A stretch of DNA of 64,000 nucleotides, from NCBI GenBank assembly GCA_002394365.1, contig DGTQ01000026.1:137193-201192 (forward strand), written 5' to 3'. This document shows positions 15,844 to 25,728 of the stretch, piece after piece; position 1 is the first letter of the stretch; every line of letters starts with the position of its first letter. The notes beneath the pieces were generated by a model. That model was not told the origin of the DNA. It ran no database searches and saw only the letters and a list, made by a program, of their open reading frames with translations. The translations under genes and the position numbers were made by a program. The DNA is from Prevotellaceae bacterium UBA4332 (GTDB taxonomy: Bacteria > Bacteroidota > Bacteroidia > Bacteroidales > Bacteroidaceae).

Positions 15844-17775
15844 TTGGACTACAAATATCTAAATAATATAGAATATCCGGCAGATCTCCGCAAACTGAGT
15901 GTTGAGGTCTTGCCGGATGTTTGTTCAGAACTGCGTGACGACATAGTGAAAGAACTGTCGGTAAACCCTGGTCACCTGGCTTCAAGTTTGGGCGTGACGG
16001 AACTGACGGTGGCACTGCACTATGTGTTTGACACGCCATACGACCGTATAGTGTGGGACGTAGGTCATCAGGCTTACGGCCACAAGATACTGACGGGCAG
16101 AAGAAAGGTTTTCTGCACCAACAGAAAACTGGGTGGTCTGCATCCTTTCCCATGTCCGAGCGAGAGTGAATATGACACCTTCACGTGCGGACACGCCTCA
16201 AACAGCATTAGTGCTGCATTAGGTATGGCTGTGGCAGACAACCTGAATGGCGAAAAGAGACACGTGGTAGCTGTGATAGGTGATGGTTCAATGAGTGGTG
16301 GACTGGCTTTCGAGGGACTTAACAATGTCTCGTCGTCGCCTAACGACCTGCTCATAATCCTCAATGACAACAATATGTCCATAGACCGTAGTGTGGGTGG
16401 CATGAAGCAATATCTGCTATCGCTCAATACCAACGAGTCCTACAACAAATGGCGCAACACGGTGGCAACATGGCTGAAGAATCATGGACTGATGGACGAG
16501 GCAACGAGGAAAAAGACCATTAGACTTGGCAATGCCCTGAAATCGGCTCTCTCACCCAAAGCCAACGTGTTTGAGGGAATGAACATACGTTATTTTGGTC
16601 CTGTTGACGGAAACGACGTAAAGGAGATGGTAAGGGTTCTGCGACAGCTGAAGAACATGAGCGGTCCGAAGCTGCTTCATATTCACACCATAAAGGGTAA
16701 AGGATACAAGCCTGCCGAGGAGGCGGCCACAGTATGGCATGCGCCTGGCAAGTTCAATCCTGAAACAGGAGAGAGAGTGAAAGAGTCAACTTCCAACCAG
16801 CCTCCGAAGTATCAGGTTGTGTTTGGCGAAACGCTCGTAGAACTGGCAAAGCAAAACTCGAAGATTGTAGGTGTAACACCCGCAATGCCAACTGGTTGTT
16901 CGATGAACATAATGATGAAAGTTATGCCAGACAGGGCTTTTGATGTGGGTATTGCTGAAGGACATGCCGTAACTTTCTCTGCTGGTATGGCTAAGGAGGG
17001 TATGCAGCCCTTCTGCAATATATACAGTGCTTTTGCTCAGAGAGCTTACGACAATATCATACATGATGTGGCGATTGAGGGCTTGCCAGTAGTGTTCTGT
17101 TTAGACAGGGCAGGAATAGTAGGCGAGGACGGCAGTACGCATCATGGAGCTTTCGACCTTGCTGCCTTGAGACCTATACCTCACCTGACCATCTGTGCTC
17201 CAATGAACGAACAGGAACTGCGCAACATGATGTACACAGCACAGTTGCCAGGACAGGGAGCTGTGGTGATACGCTATCCTCGTGGTAACGGTGTGATGAC
17301 CGAATGGCATACTCCTTTCGAGGCTCTGCAAGTGGGTAAGGGAAGGATTGTTAACGGGAACGTTGACCTTCAAACCTCAAATCTCAAACCTCAAACCTCA
17401 AACCCTGACATAGCTGTACTCTCGATAGGCACCATAGGCAACAATGTGCAGAAAGCACTCGGAATGCTTACGGAAGAAGAGCGCAAAAAGGTGGTGCATT
17501 ATGACATGAGATACCTGAAGCCTATTGACACCGAGATATTGCAGAAAGTAGGTAAGGAGTGCAAGTGCGTAATCACTGTGGAAGATGGAGTAAAGGCAGG
17601 CGGACTTGGTTCTGCAGTACTTGAATACTTTGCGGATAACAATTTGCATCCTAAAGTGTTACGACTCGGTTTGCCAAGTGTAGAGTTTGTGGAGCACGGC
17701 ACAGTTGATGAGCTACAACATGTAGTAGGTATAGATGCTGAAAGCATTAAACAAATCATAGTTCGTAATTCATGA
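15844..17775 (+). CDS. dxs: 1-Deoxy-D-xylulose-5-phosphate synthase with a repeat-derived linker
   Basis: This thiamine-diphosphate enzyme starts the MEP isoprenoid pathway from pyruvate and glyceraldehyde-3-phosphate. Motifs: DVGHQAYGHKILTGR, the ThDP site GDGSMSGGLAFEGLNN...NDNNMSI, the transketolase-like EDGSTHHGAFDLA, and IRYPRGNG. The start is TTG. Around residues 509-521 the bases at 17369-17404 are tandem copies of TCAAACC-type words, encoding LQTSNLKPQTSNP. This sits between the middle and C-terminal domains, and the same kind of repeat is otherwise intergenic here. The length of 643 aa is about 20 above E. coli Dxs, in line with a small insertion. The stop overlaps trkA by 4 nt. Confidence 0.96.
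   Translation: MDYKYLNNIEYPADLRKLSVEVLPDVCSELRDDIVKELSVNPGHLASSLGVTELTVALHYVFDTPYDRIVWDVGHQAYGHKILTGRRKVFCTNRKLGGLHPFPCPSESEYDTFTCGHASNSISAALGMAVADNLNGEKRHVVAVIGDGSMSGGLAFEGLNNVSSSPNDLLIILNDNNMSIDRSVGGMKQYLLSLNTNESYNKWRNTVATWLKNHGLMDEATRKKTIRLGNALKSALSPKANVFEGMNIRYFGPVDGNDVKEMVRVLRQLKNMSGPKLLHIHTIKGKGYKPAEEAATVWHAPGKFNPETGERVKESTSNQPPKYQVVFGETLVELAKQNSKIVGVTPAMPTGCSMNIMMKVMPDRAFDVGIAEGHAVTFSAGMAKEGMQPFCNIYSAFAQRAYDNIIHDVAIEGLPVVFCLDRAGIVGEDGSTHHGAFDLAALRPIPHLTICAPMNEQELRNMMYTAQLPGQGAVVIRYPRGNGVMTEWHTPFEALQVGKGRIVNGNVDLQTSNLKPQTSNPDIAVLSIGTIGNNVQKALGMLTEEERKKVVHYDMRYLKPIDTEILQKVGKECKCVITVEDGVKAGGLGSAVLEYFADNNLHPKVLRLGLPSVEFVEHGTVDELQHVVGIDAESIKQIIVRNS
17369..17404 (+). repeat. Microrepeat expanded inside dxs
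   Basis: Four near-identical copies of the word TCAAAYCTCAAAC in phase with the dxs reading frame, encoding QTSNLKPQTSN. Low-complexity words of this kind are otherwise found between genes in this window. Confidence 0.85.
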
Positions 17776-19118
17776 AGATAATCATAGCAGGTGCACAGGC
17801 AGTAGGCACTTATCTTGCCACGCTGTTGTCACGTAACAGCACTGAAGACATTACCATCATAGATGATAATGCAGAGGCTATCGAGAGCATCAGCCAGGAA
17901 CTTGACCTGCTTGCTATCGAGGCTTCCCCCATAAGCATGAAGGCACTTAGAACCATCAATGCTGATGAAGCAGACCTCTTTATTGCTGTAACCAACGACC
18001 AGGAAATAAATATGTGTGCTTGTGCGTTGGCGAAAGGTCTTGGTGCCAAGCAGACGGTGGCAAAGGTGGAGGACTACGAATATGCCCAGCCAAAGAATGC
18101 TGAACCATTGAAAAAGATGGGTATTGACTCTGTGATATACCCTGAAATGCTTGCTGCTCACGACATTATCAACGGACTGAAGATGTCGTGGGTAAGACAG
18201 CGATGGGACGTTCATGATGGAGCACTCGTCATGCTCGGCATAAAGCTGAGAGAGAATTGCCTGATACTCAACAGACCTTTGAAGGAGGTGTGTGGTGCTA
18301 ATGAACCCTACCACGTAGTGGCTATCAAGAGAGGAAACGAAACCATCATTCCTGGTGGTAATGATTATTTGGAACTCTACGACATGGCTTACTTCATGAC
18401 CACCAAGGACTACATACCATACGTAAGAAAGATGGTGGGCAAGGAAGACTATACGGACGTAAGCCACGTCATGATAATGGGTGGTGGCAAATGTGCTCTG
18501 AGAACTGTGCACAAGATGCCTGAATACATGAGGACTAAAATCATCGAGATAGACCCACAGCGCTGCGAGAAGCTCAACGACCTCTTGCCAGGCAAGGGCG
18601 AACTCGTGATAAACGGTGATGCGCGAGACACCTCTCTACTGCTTGAGGAAGGCATAAGAAACACTCAGGCTTTTGTGGCACTTACGGGTAATAGTGAAAC
18701 AAATATTCTGGCTTGCCTGACAGCAAAGAGAATGGGTGTGAGAAAGACTGTTGCTGTGGTAGAGAACGTGGACTATATCGATATGGCTGAGAGCCTTGAC
18801 ATAGGTACTATTATCAACAAGAAAGCCATTGCAGCGGCACATATCTATGAGATGATGCTCGAGGGAAATGCTACAAACGTGCGTTTCCTCATGCAGGCAA
18901 AGGCGGATGTTGCTGAATTTACTGCCCAGCCTAAATCTGCAATTACGAAGAAGAAAATCTTTGAATTGTCATTGCCTAAAGGTTGCACAATAGGTGGACT
19001 GGTGCGCAAAGGCGAAGGTATGCTCGTAACTGGCGGTACGCAGATACAGGCAGGTGATATAGTGGTGGTTTTCTGTCATAACACAGACATGAAACGCATT
19101 GAGAAACTTTTCAACTAA
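17772..19118 (+). CDS. trkA: Trk potassium uptake regulatory subunit
   Basis: This peripheral protein gates the TrkH channel in response to nucleotides. It has two RCK modules: N-terminal IIIAGAQAVGTYLATLLS with the acidic IIDDN, and a second VMIMGGGKCALRTVHKM with IIEIDPQR. Each is followed by a RCK_C domain. The 448 residues match the two-module TrkA form. The ATG overlaps the dxs stop (ATGA), and trkH follows 26 nt later. Confidence 0.95.
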   Translation: MKIIIAGAQAVGTYLATLLSRNSTEDITIIDDNAEAIESISQELDLLAIEASPISMKALRTINADEADLFIAVTNDQEINMCACALAKGLGAKQTVAKVEDYEYAQPKNAEPLKKMGIDSVIYPEMLAAHDIINGLKMSWVRQRWDVHDGALVMLGIKLRENCLILNRPLKEVCGANEPYHVVAIKRGNETIIPGGNDYLELYDMAYFMTTKDYIPYVRKMVGKEDYTDVSHVMIMGGGKCALRTVHKMPEYMRTKIIEIDPQRCEKLNDLLPGKGELVINGDARDTSLLLEEGIRNTQAFVALTGNSETNILACLTAKRMGVRKTVAVVENVDYIDMAESLDIGTIINKKAIAAAHIYEMMLEGNATNVRFLMQAKADVAEFTAQPKSAITKKKIFELSLPKGCTIGGLVRKGEGMLVTGGTQIQAGDIVVVFCHNTDMKRIEKLFN

Positions 19119-19144
19119 AAAGCCATAGAGTAGGAGAGTGTGTT

Positions 19145-20602
19145 ATGCTGAATATTAAGCTTATATGCAAGATAATGGGCTCGCTGCTTGTCCTTGAAGC
19201 CTTTTTCATGTTGATATGTCTGGGTGTTTCCATTATCTATAACGAAAACGATATATTTTCTTTCGGCATATCAATAGCCATAACGCTTGTTACTGCTGTA
19301 GCTCTGCACTATGCTGGTGCAAAGGCAGACAACAACATGAGCCGAAGGGACGCTTTCCTCGTGGTGACACTCTCGTGGAGTATTTTTAGTTTGTTTGGTG
19401 CCCTGCCATTTATGATAGGAGGGTATATAACAAGTTTCACCAATGCTTATTTTGAGACTATTTCAGGCTTTACCACCACAGGTGCTACAATCCTAGATGA
19501 TGTAGAATGTTTGCCACATGGTATACTCTTCTGGAGGTCGTTCACCCAGTGGATAGGAGGTTTGGGAATAGTTTTTTTCACCATCGCCGTTTTGCCATCG
19601 TTGGTAGGAGGGTCAGTGAAGGTCTTTGCAGCAGAAACCACAGGACCTATCAAATCAAAGCTGCACCCTAAGATTTCAACTTCGGCAAAGTCTATTTGGG
19701 CTATATTCCTCCTTCTCAGCATAACATGCTTTATCAGCTACCGCCTTCTTGGCATGAGTTGGTTTGACAGCATCAATTATGCTATGACAACAATTGCTAC
19801 AGGAGGTTTTTCTACGCATAATGACAGTATAGAATTTTTCCGTTCTCCTGCTATGGAGTATGTATCAACACTGTTCTGCTTCCTCTCTGGCATCAATTTT
19901 GTCTTGCTCTATCGTGCTTGCATAGAGAGAGAATTCAGGATTTTCTTTACCAATTCAGAGGTAAAATTCTACTGTCTCATAGTTGCCATCTTCACAGCCT
20001 TTATTATGGTTACGCTGATGGTAAGCAACAACTACGACATGGAGAGAGCCTTCCGTTGTGGCATATACCAGGTGGTTTCGTTTATGACCACTACGGGTTT
20101 GTTCAACGATAATGCTGCCCTCTGGCCACACGTTACCTGGGTGGTGCTTGCTGTGTGTATGTTTATGGGAGCATGTGCAGGCAGTACGTCAGGAGGCTTT
20201 AAGTGTGTAAGATGTGTGATGCTCATCAAGGTGATACGTAATGAGTTCAAGCAGATGTTACACCCCAAGGCTGTACTGCCACTGAGATTTGCAGGCACAA
20301 ACATTTCCATGCAGAGGAGGGTAACCCTGTTGGCTTTTCTTGCCGTATATTGTTTGTTGTGCATAGTTTGTGCATTTGTCATGATAGCTGCAGGAGTAGA
20401 CAATACCAATGCTATCACCATAACCATTTCCACCCTGAGCAATGTGGGTCCTACACTGGGTATAGAGATTGGTCCTACGATGTCGTGGAACCAGCTGCCT
20501 GATTTTGCCAAGTGGATGTGCTCCATCCTCATGCTGATGGGTCGTCTTGAGATATTCTCTGTCTTGATTATCTTTACCCCCACATTCTGGAAAGACAGAT
20601 GA
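19145..20602 (+). CDS. trkH: Trk potassium channel subunit
   Basis: This inner-membrane channel has 485 residues and four repeated pore motifs, visible as SGFTTTGATIL, TTIATGGFSTH, FMTTTGLFN and TLSNVGPTLG. Ten or more hydrophobic segments are present. It works with the TrkA product encoded just upstream. The stop overlaps the next ATG by 4 nt. Confidence 0.96.
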   Translation: MLNIKLICKIMGSLLVLEAFFMLICLGVSIIYNENDIFSFGISIAITLVTAVALHYAGAKADNNMSRRDAFLVVTLSWSIFSLFGALPFMIGGYITSFTNAYFETISGFTTTGATILDDVECLPHGILFWRSFTQWIGGLGIVFFTIAVLPSLVGGSVKVFAAETTGPIKSKLHPKISTSAKSIWAIFLLLSITCFISYRLLGMSWFDSINYAMTTIATGGFSTHNDSIEFFRSPAMEYVSTLFCFLSGINFVLLYRACIEREFRIFFTNSEVKFYCLIVAIFTAFIMVTLMVSNNYDMERAFRCGIYQVVSFMTTTGLFNDNAALWPHVTWVVLAVCMFMGACAGSTSGGFKCVRCVMLIKVIRNEFKQMLHPKAVLPLRFAGTNISMQRRVTLLAFLAVYCLLCIVCAFVMIAAGVDNTNAITITISTLSNVGPTLGIEIGPTMSWNQLPDFAKWMCSILMLMGRLEIFSVLIIFTPTFWKDR

Positions 20603-21585
20603 TTCTTCGTACCCTGCTACTATTATTTCTTATGTCAGGCATAGCCTTTGCAGGAAATGCCCAGCGAACCTACACACTTGTTTCTTATAACTGCGAAAAT
20701 CTTTTTGACATCAGGCACGATAGCCTGAAGAACGACCATGAGTTTTTACCTGAGGGAGAGCGTCGCTGGTCTTTTAGTCGCTATTGGCGAAAGGTGAATG
20801 ACATAGGCAGGGTGATACTGCAAACTGGAGGTCAAGGCGACGAGTGGACTCTGCCAGACATCGTGGGACTTGTGGAGGTGGAAAACGACAGTGTGATGCA
20901 CACTCTGACAAGGAGGTCGCTACTGAGGAATGCTTGCTACAATTATGTTATAACAAATTCTGAAGACGATAGAGGTGTTGATGTTGCCATGATGTATAAC
21001 AGCAACAGAATGAGACTGTTAACCCACGAAAACATGAAATCGCCAGTGGTAGAGGGTATTCGCAGGACGAGAGACATACTCTATGCCAGTCTTGCCACAG
21101 CCTACCATGACACACTACATGTTTTTATAGTCCATCTTCCGAGCCGAGCCAGCGGACAATATCATACAGAAGGCTACAGAATACGCTTGGTAAACCAGAT
21201 ACTCGCTAAGGTTGACACGCTGCAAGCTGCTGGGGCAAGAAATATCCTTGTTTTGGGTGATTTCAACGACTATTCCTACAATCGTTCTATAAAACGTATC
21301 ACAGAGTCTGGATTCCATGAGGTTACTACAGGTGTAAGAGGACTGTTTCATACAGACATGGTTTGTGGCACATATTATTTCAGGCAGGAGTGGGGGAGTC
21401 TCGACCATATTTTCGTTACTTCAACCATCACTCCGAAGAAATGTTTCATCTTTGATGCCGACTGGATATTAGAAGAGGGTAGTGGAGGGGTGCTCAAGCC
21501 CAGACGCACGTTTTTGGGCAACTATTATCATGGTGGGGTGAGCGACCATCTGCCGTTAGTATTACGCTTCGCCATCCAAAAGTAA
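20599..21585 (+). CDS. Secreted endonuclease/exonuclease/phosphatase-family protein
   Basis: A signal peptide (MILRTLLLLFLMSGIAFAGNAQ) precedes an EEP fold with YNCENLFD, IVGLVEVEN, the metal motif LVLGDFNDY, and GVSDHLPLVLRF with the catalytic histidine. In Bacteroidales such proteins are exported nucleases or phosphatases; the substrate is unknown. It is the last gene of the asd operon, with a 4-nt overlap with trkH. Confidence 0.9.
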   Translation: MILRTLLLLFLMSGIAFAGNAQRTYTLVSYNCENLFDIRHDSLKNDHEFLPEGERRWSFSRYWRKVNDIGRVILQTGGQGDEWTLPDIVGLVEVENDSVMHTLTRRSLLRNACYNYVITNSEDDRGVDVAMMYNSNRMRLLTHENMKSPVVEGIRRTRDILYASLATAYHDTLHVFIVHLPSRASGQYHTEGYRIRLVNQILAKVDTLQAAGARNILVLGDFNDYSYNRSIKRITESGFHEVTTGVRGLFHTDMVCGTYYFRQEWGSLDHIFVTSTITPKKCFIFDADWILEEGSGGVLKPRRTFLGNYYHGGVSDHLPLVLRFAIQK

Positions 21586-21628
21586 TAATTTTATACATCC
21601 TTAGGCACGAAAACTGCAACTTTTTTAC

Positions 21629-21636
21629 TACCTTTG
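21629..21636 (+). promoter_or_regulatory. -7 box immediately before the TamL gene
   Basis: TACCTTTG after TTTTTTAC, only 8 nt before the ATG at 21645. Transcription from here would give an almost leaderless mRNA. Confidence 0.6.
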
Positions 21637-21644
21637 CAGACAAT

Positions 21645-23861
21645 ATGAAAAAGCGGTACAACATACTTTTCTTGTGCTTAATAGTGGCGTTTATTGCCAT
21701 TATGCAAGCCTGCGACAGTACGAAGCACCTCAATGAGGGAGAAGTGCTGTTGACGAGAAACCGTATTGTTTCCGCAGATAACAAAGCTGACATCAGTGGT
21801 TTGTCAGCATACATTCGCCAGCGACCTAATACCAAGTGGTTCTCAACGCTCAAGGTGCCTCTCGGCATTTATTCCATGGCAGGCAGAGATACCACCAAGG
21901 CTATCAACCGTCGCCTGAAGAAATGGGGCGAAGCTCCTGTAGTGCTCGATACAGCCCTTACCGCTGCCACCAGCAAGAACCTTAGCGTGGTTATGCAGAA
22001 CAGAGGTTGGCTGGATGCCGAAGTGACACCCCTTGTCGAAACAGAGAAAAGACGTGCTGAAGTAACCTATATCGTCACACCCCGCGAAAGATATACCCTC
22101 AAGAGTGTTCACAGCTATGTGAGTGACCACAAGATTGATTCGCTCATCAAGTCACAACGTTTGGTGGAAAACTATCTTAGGGTAGGGGAGCCCTTCTCTG
22201 TTAACGACCTCTACAGCCTGAGAAGCAAAATTACCTCATGGCTCAACAATAATGGCTATTATCACTTCAATAATGATAACATCAGCTATGTGTGTGACAC
22301 CTCAAAAGTGGCTAAAACCGTTGACTTGCAGTTGCACATAGGACTTTATAAAAAGAACTCATCCTCTGAACCCACCGAGCACCCGCAATACACTATACGC
22401 AACGTAGAATACACCTCTTTGGCTGGTCAGGACTTGCGTATTCGCCAATCCACGCTTGATAACAATAACCTTATAGAAAAAGGCGAGTATTACAGCGCCT
22501 CTAATGTTCAACGTACTTATAACAAATTTGCGCGACTAAAGGCTATCAGGTCAACAAACATACACTTTACAGAAGTGCCTGATACTAACGCACTTGACGT
22601 TAATATCCAGGTGGTACGCCGTAAACCTAATTCTATACAGATACAACCAGAAGGCACTAATACCGCAGGCAATTTTGGTGCCGCATTGTCCGTAACTTAC
22701 GAGAACAGGAATATCTTTCATGGCAGCGAGCAGCTAAGCATCGAGGCTCGTGGTGCCTTCGAGGCTATCAGAGGCTTGGAAGGCTATGACAACAGCAACT
22801 ACGAGGAACTGAGCCTGGAGACAAAACTTACTTTCCCTAAGTTTATAATGCCTTGGATATCAGACAGGTTTCACAAGTATTATGACTGCACGACTGAATT
22901 TCCGATAAGTTACAATATTCAGAGTCGTCCTGAATTTCAGCGCAACGTGCTTACAGCAGCATGGAGATACAAATGGAAATCTCCAAAGCATAATGTGTCT
23001 TATTCCTTTGACCTTATAGACCTCAACTATATCTCAATGCCTTGGATATCAGACACTTTCAGGAAAGATTATCTTGATAATGCCACCAGCCGCAATGCTA
23101 TTCTGAGACACAATTACGAGAATTTGCTCATTATGAAGATAGGCTTTGGTGTGAGCTATTCCGACGATAAAAGGTCTGTCAGGACAAATATTGAGACTGC
23201 GGGTAACCTCCTGAGAGGCATATCGACTCTTTGCAAGTTGCCACGCAACGATTTGGGACAGTATAAGGTAGCTAATGTTGCTTTCGCACAGTATGTTAAG
23301 TTTGACGCTGACTATACGCATCTCCTGAAACTCGATTCTCGTAATACTCTGGCACTTCATGCACGCTTTGGTATTGGTATTCCTTATGGCAATAGTGCCA
23401 TGCTGCCATTCGAGAAACGATACTTTGCAGGTGGTGCTAATAGTGTGCGTGGCTGGAACGTCAGAACACTTGGACCAGGCAGATATATAGGAAAAGATGG
23501 TCGCATAGACTTCATCAATCAAACTGGAGACATTAAGATAGACCTCAATGCAGAACTCCGAACAAATCTGTTTTGGAAATTCCAGGGAGCACTGTTTATT
23601 GATGCAGGTAATGTGTGGACGATAAAACCATACGCAGACCAGCCAAACGGATATTTCAAACTTAAAAGCATTTACGATGAAATGGCTGTGAGCTATGGCA
23701 TCGGTTTACGTCTGAATTTCGATTATTTTATTCTGCGACTTGATATGGGCATGAAAGCTATAAATCCTGCATACAATAATAGCAAAGAACATTTCCCAAT
23801 AGCCCACACCGTATTCTCTCGCGATTATGCTTTGCACTTTGCCGTAGGTTTGCCATTCTAA
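21645..23861 (+). CDS. TamL-type outer-membrane lipoprotein (BamA/TamA family)
   Basis: The 738 residues begin with a lipoprotein signal ending in the lipobox IMQAC. POTRA-like repeats span about 60-330 (YTLKSVHSYVSDHKIDSLIK, YTIRNVEYTSLAGQDLRIR), and a 16-strand barrel follows with the Omp85 signature RYFAGGANSVRGWNVRTLGPG. The barrel ends in aromatic F. Lipidated Omp85 proteins of this kind are the Bacteroidota counterpart of TamA and help place proteins or lipids in the outer membrane. The gene has its own promoter. Confidence 0.9.
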   Translation: MKKRYNILFLCLIVAFIAIMQACDSTKHLNEGEVLLTRNRIVSADNKADISGLSAYIRQRPNTKWFSTLKVPLGIYSMAGRDTTKAINRRLKKWGEAPVVLDTALTAATSKNLSVVMQNRGWLDAEVTPLVETEKRRAEVTYIVTPRERYTLKSVHSYVSDHKIDSLIKSQRLVENYLRVGEPFSVNDLYSLRSKITSWLNNNGYYHFNNDNISYVCDTSKVAKTVDLQLHIGLYKKNSSSEPTEHPQYTIRNVEYTSLAGQDLRIRQSTLDNNNLIEKGEYYSASNVQRTYNKFARLKAIRSTNIHFTEVPDTNALDVNIQVVRRKPNSIQIQPEGTNTAGNFGAALSVTYENRNIFHGSEQLSIEARGAFEAIRGLEGYDNSNYEELSLETKLTFPKFIMPWISDRFHKYYDCTTEFPISYNIQSRPEFQRNVLTAAWRYKWKSPKHNVSYSFDLIDLNYISMPWISDTFRKDYLDNATSRNAILRHNYENLLIMKIGFGVSYSDDKRSVRTNIETAGNLLRGISTLCKLPRNDLGQYKVANVAFAQYVKFDADYTHLLKLDSRNTLALHARFGIGIPYGNSAMLPFEKRYFAGGANSVRGWNVRTLGPGRYIGKDGRIDFINQTGDIKIDLNAELRTNLFWKFQGALFIDAGNVWTIKPYADQPNGYFKLKSIYDEMAVSYGIGLRLNFDYFILRLDMGMKAINPAYNNSKEHFPIAHTVFSRDYALHFAVGLPF

Positions 23862-24182
23862 ACCTCAGAATAAGTCAAAGAGGATAAAATAAAGAATTTT
23901 GTAGAAGTACGAGAATAAAGTCTAAGTTTTAGAATAAAAAGAAACAATAAAGTAATGCTGTAAAAATACAGGTGTCTGCAAAATCAGAATCAACATTATG
24001 ATAAATAGTGTATAGGTAGATTAAACATAAATAATTAAACATTAAGCATTAAACATTAAACATAAATAATTAAACATTGTATTATTCTGATTTTACTTCT
24101 CTCTACTCTCCACTAACTCTAAACTATAATCTCTTAACTCTAAACTCTAAACTTTATACACTATACATTATTCCCCTATACC
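23862..24182. other. 321-bp gene-free stretch with ATTAAACAT repeats
   Basis: Between the convergent TamL and pseudouridine synthase genes. It holds AT-rich words: ATTAAACATAAATAATTAAACATT occurs twice in near-identical form (about 24021-24077), then CTCTAAACT/TCTTAACTC words (24115-24155). No promoter, ORF or clear terminator was seen. Confidence 0.7.
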
Positions 24183-24860
24183 TTACACCTTTTCCTCAAT
24201 GGGAGCAAAAGAGATTGTGTTATTCATTTCGGCAGTTACGTCGATTGTTTCCTTTGATACTGGATGCACGAAAGTTATGCGATGTGCATGCAGCGAAATG
24301 CTTCCATCAGGGTTGCTGCGTTGTGCGCCGTATTTAAGGTCGCCTTTTATGGGACAGCCTATCTTAGCCAGCTGACATCTTATCTGGTGGTGCCTGCCTG
24401 TAAGCAACTCTATTTCTATAAGATAATATCTGTCACTCTTGCCTATCACCTTATAATTCAGTTCTGCCCTCTTTGCTCCTGGGCATTCTCTGTCATAGGC
24501 GTATGACTTGTTCTGCTTCTCGTTGCGCTTTATCCAGTGCACGAGCTTTCCTTCCAACTTCTCAGGACAGTTCTTGGTAATTGCCCAATAGGTCTTTTTT
24601 ACATTCTCGTGCTGTGCAAACATGGTGTTAAGACGTGAGAGAGCCTTGGAGGTTTTTGCAAATACCACTACCCCACTCACTGGTCTGTCCAGCCTGTGCA
24701 CAACTCCAAGAAAAACATTACCTGGCTTGTTGTATCTGGCTTTAATCCAGTCTTTTACAATATCAGAGAGGGGAACATCGCCAGTCTTGTCGCCCTGAAC
24801 GATTTCCCCACTCTTTTTGTTTACTATTATTACGTGATTATCTTCGTAAAGTACTGTCAT
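24183..24860 (-). CDS. RluA-family pseudouridine synthase
   Basis: This enzyme isomerises uridine to pseudouridine in rRNA or tRNA. The catalytic aspartate lies in HRLDRPVSGVVVFAKT; RHHQIRCQLAKIGCPIKGDLKYG and LHAHRITFVHPVS are the other family motifs. At 225 aa it lacks an S4 domain, as the short RluC/TruC-type members do. The target site is not readable from the sequence. It starts 10 nt after fabG on the same strand. Confidence 0.93.
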   Translation of the reverse strand: MTVLYEDNHVIIVNKKSGEIVQGDKTGDVPLSDIVKDWIKARYNKPGNVFLGVVHRLDRPVSGVVVFAKTSKALSRLNTMFAQHENVKKTYWAITKNCPEKLEGKLVHWIKRNEKQNKSYAYDRECPGAKRAELNYKVIGKSDRYYLIEIELLTGRHHQIRCQLAKIGCPIKGDLKYGAQRSNPDGSISLHAHRITFVHPVSKETIDVTAEMNNTISFAPIEEKV

Positions 24861-24870
24861 ACGACGGTTT

Positions 24871-25629
24871 TTACATGTTCATACCACCGTCTATCTGTAT
24901 TACCTGACCAGATACGTAGCTTGACATATCAGATGCAAGGAACAGACAAACATTGGCTATATCCTCTACCTGACCACCACGACGCAGTGGAATCTTCTTC
25001 ATCCAGTCTGCACGTACCTCCTCAGGCAACTGTGCTGTCATGGCTGTCTCGATGAAGCCTGGAGCCACAGCGTTGGCACGAATACCCTTTGGACCTAACT
25101 CCTGAGCGATAGACTTAGCCAGACCTATCATGCCAGCCTTAGAAGCTGAATAGTTACACTGACCAGCGTTGCCATGAACACCTACTACGCTTGACATGTT
25201 GATGATAGAACCACCCCTCTGGCGCAGCATGATTGGAGCACAAGCGTGAATGAAGTTGAAGGCAGACTTAAGGTTTACGTTCAGCACTGCATCCCACTGA
25301 GCCTCAGACATGCGCAGCATCAAGCCATCCTTGGTAATGCCAGCATTGTTTACCAGCACGTCGATAGAACCAAAATCTTCCTTTATCTGCTTCACGACCT
25401 TTTCTGTCTCTTCAAAGTCGGCAGCGTTGCCAGCATAAGCCTTGCATGTTACGCCAAGTGCCTCAATCTCTTTGCGAGTAGCCTCAAGACCAGCTGCCAT
25501 ATCGTCATTCAGTACGAGGTCTGTAAAAGCTATGTTAGCACCCTCTTGAGCAAACTTCATGGCAACAGCCTTGCCGATGCCACGTGCAGCACCTGTTACC
25601 AGTGCTGTCTTACCTGTTAGTAATCCCAT
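24871..25629 (-). CDS. fabG: 3-Oxoacyl-ACP reductase
   Basis: This short-chain dehydrogenase of type II fatty-acid elongation has the cofactor motif TGAARGIGKAVAMKFA, NNAGITKDGLMLRM, the catalytic S...YSASKAGMIG, and VAPGFIETAMT. The length of 252 aa is normal. The gene lies between a TetR regulator upstream and a pseudouridine synthase downstream, all on the minus strand. Its 99-bp upstream gap is mostly a TATACTTTA microrepeat. Confidence 0.95.
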   Translation of the reverse strand: MGLLTGKTALVTGAARGIGKAVAMKFAQEGANIAFTDLVLNDDMAAGLEATRKEIEALGVTCKAYAGNAADFEETEKVVKQIKEDFGSIDVLVNNAGITKDGLMLRMSEAQWDAVLNVNLKSAFNFIHACAPIMLRQRGGSIINMSSVVGVHGNAGQCNYSASKAGMIGLAKSIAQELGPKGIRANAVAPGFIETAMTAQLPEEVRADWMKKIPLRRGGQVEDIANVCLFLASDMSSYVSGQVIQIDGGMNM

Positions 25630-25653
25630 TTTCTTTTTTCTTGTTTTTTTTAT

Positions 25654-25715
25654 ATACTTTATACCTTATACTTTATACTTTATACTTTATACTTTATACC
25701 TTATACTCTACACTC
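25654..25715. repeat. ATACTTTAT microrepeat
   Basis: Tandem TATACTTTATAC/TATACCTTATAC words upstream of fabG, ending in ACTCTACACTC. The same word family (as TATAAAGTATAAGG) recurs at 56616-56680 and 62398-62442. Confidence 0.9.
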
Positions 25716-25728
25716 TACACTCCATTTT

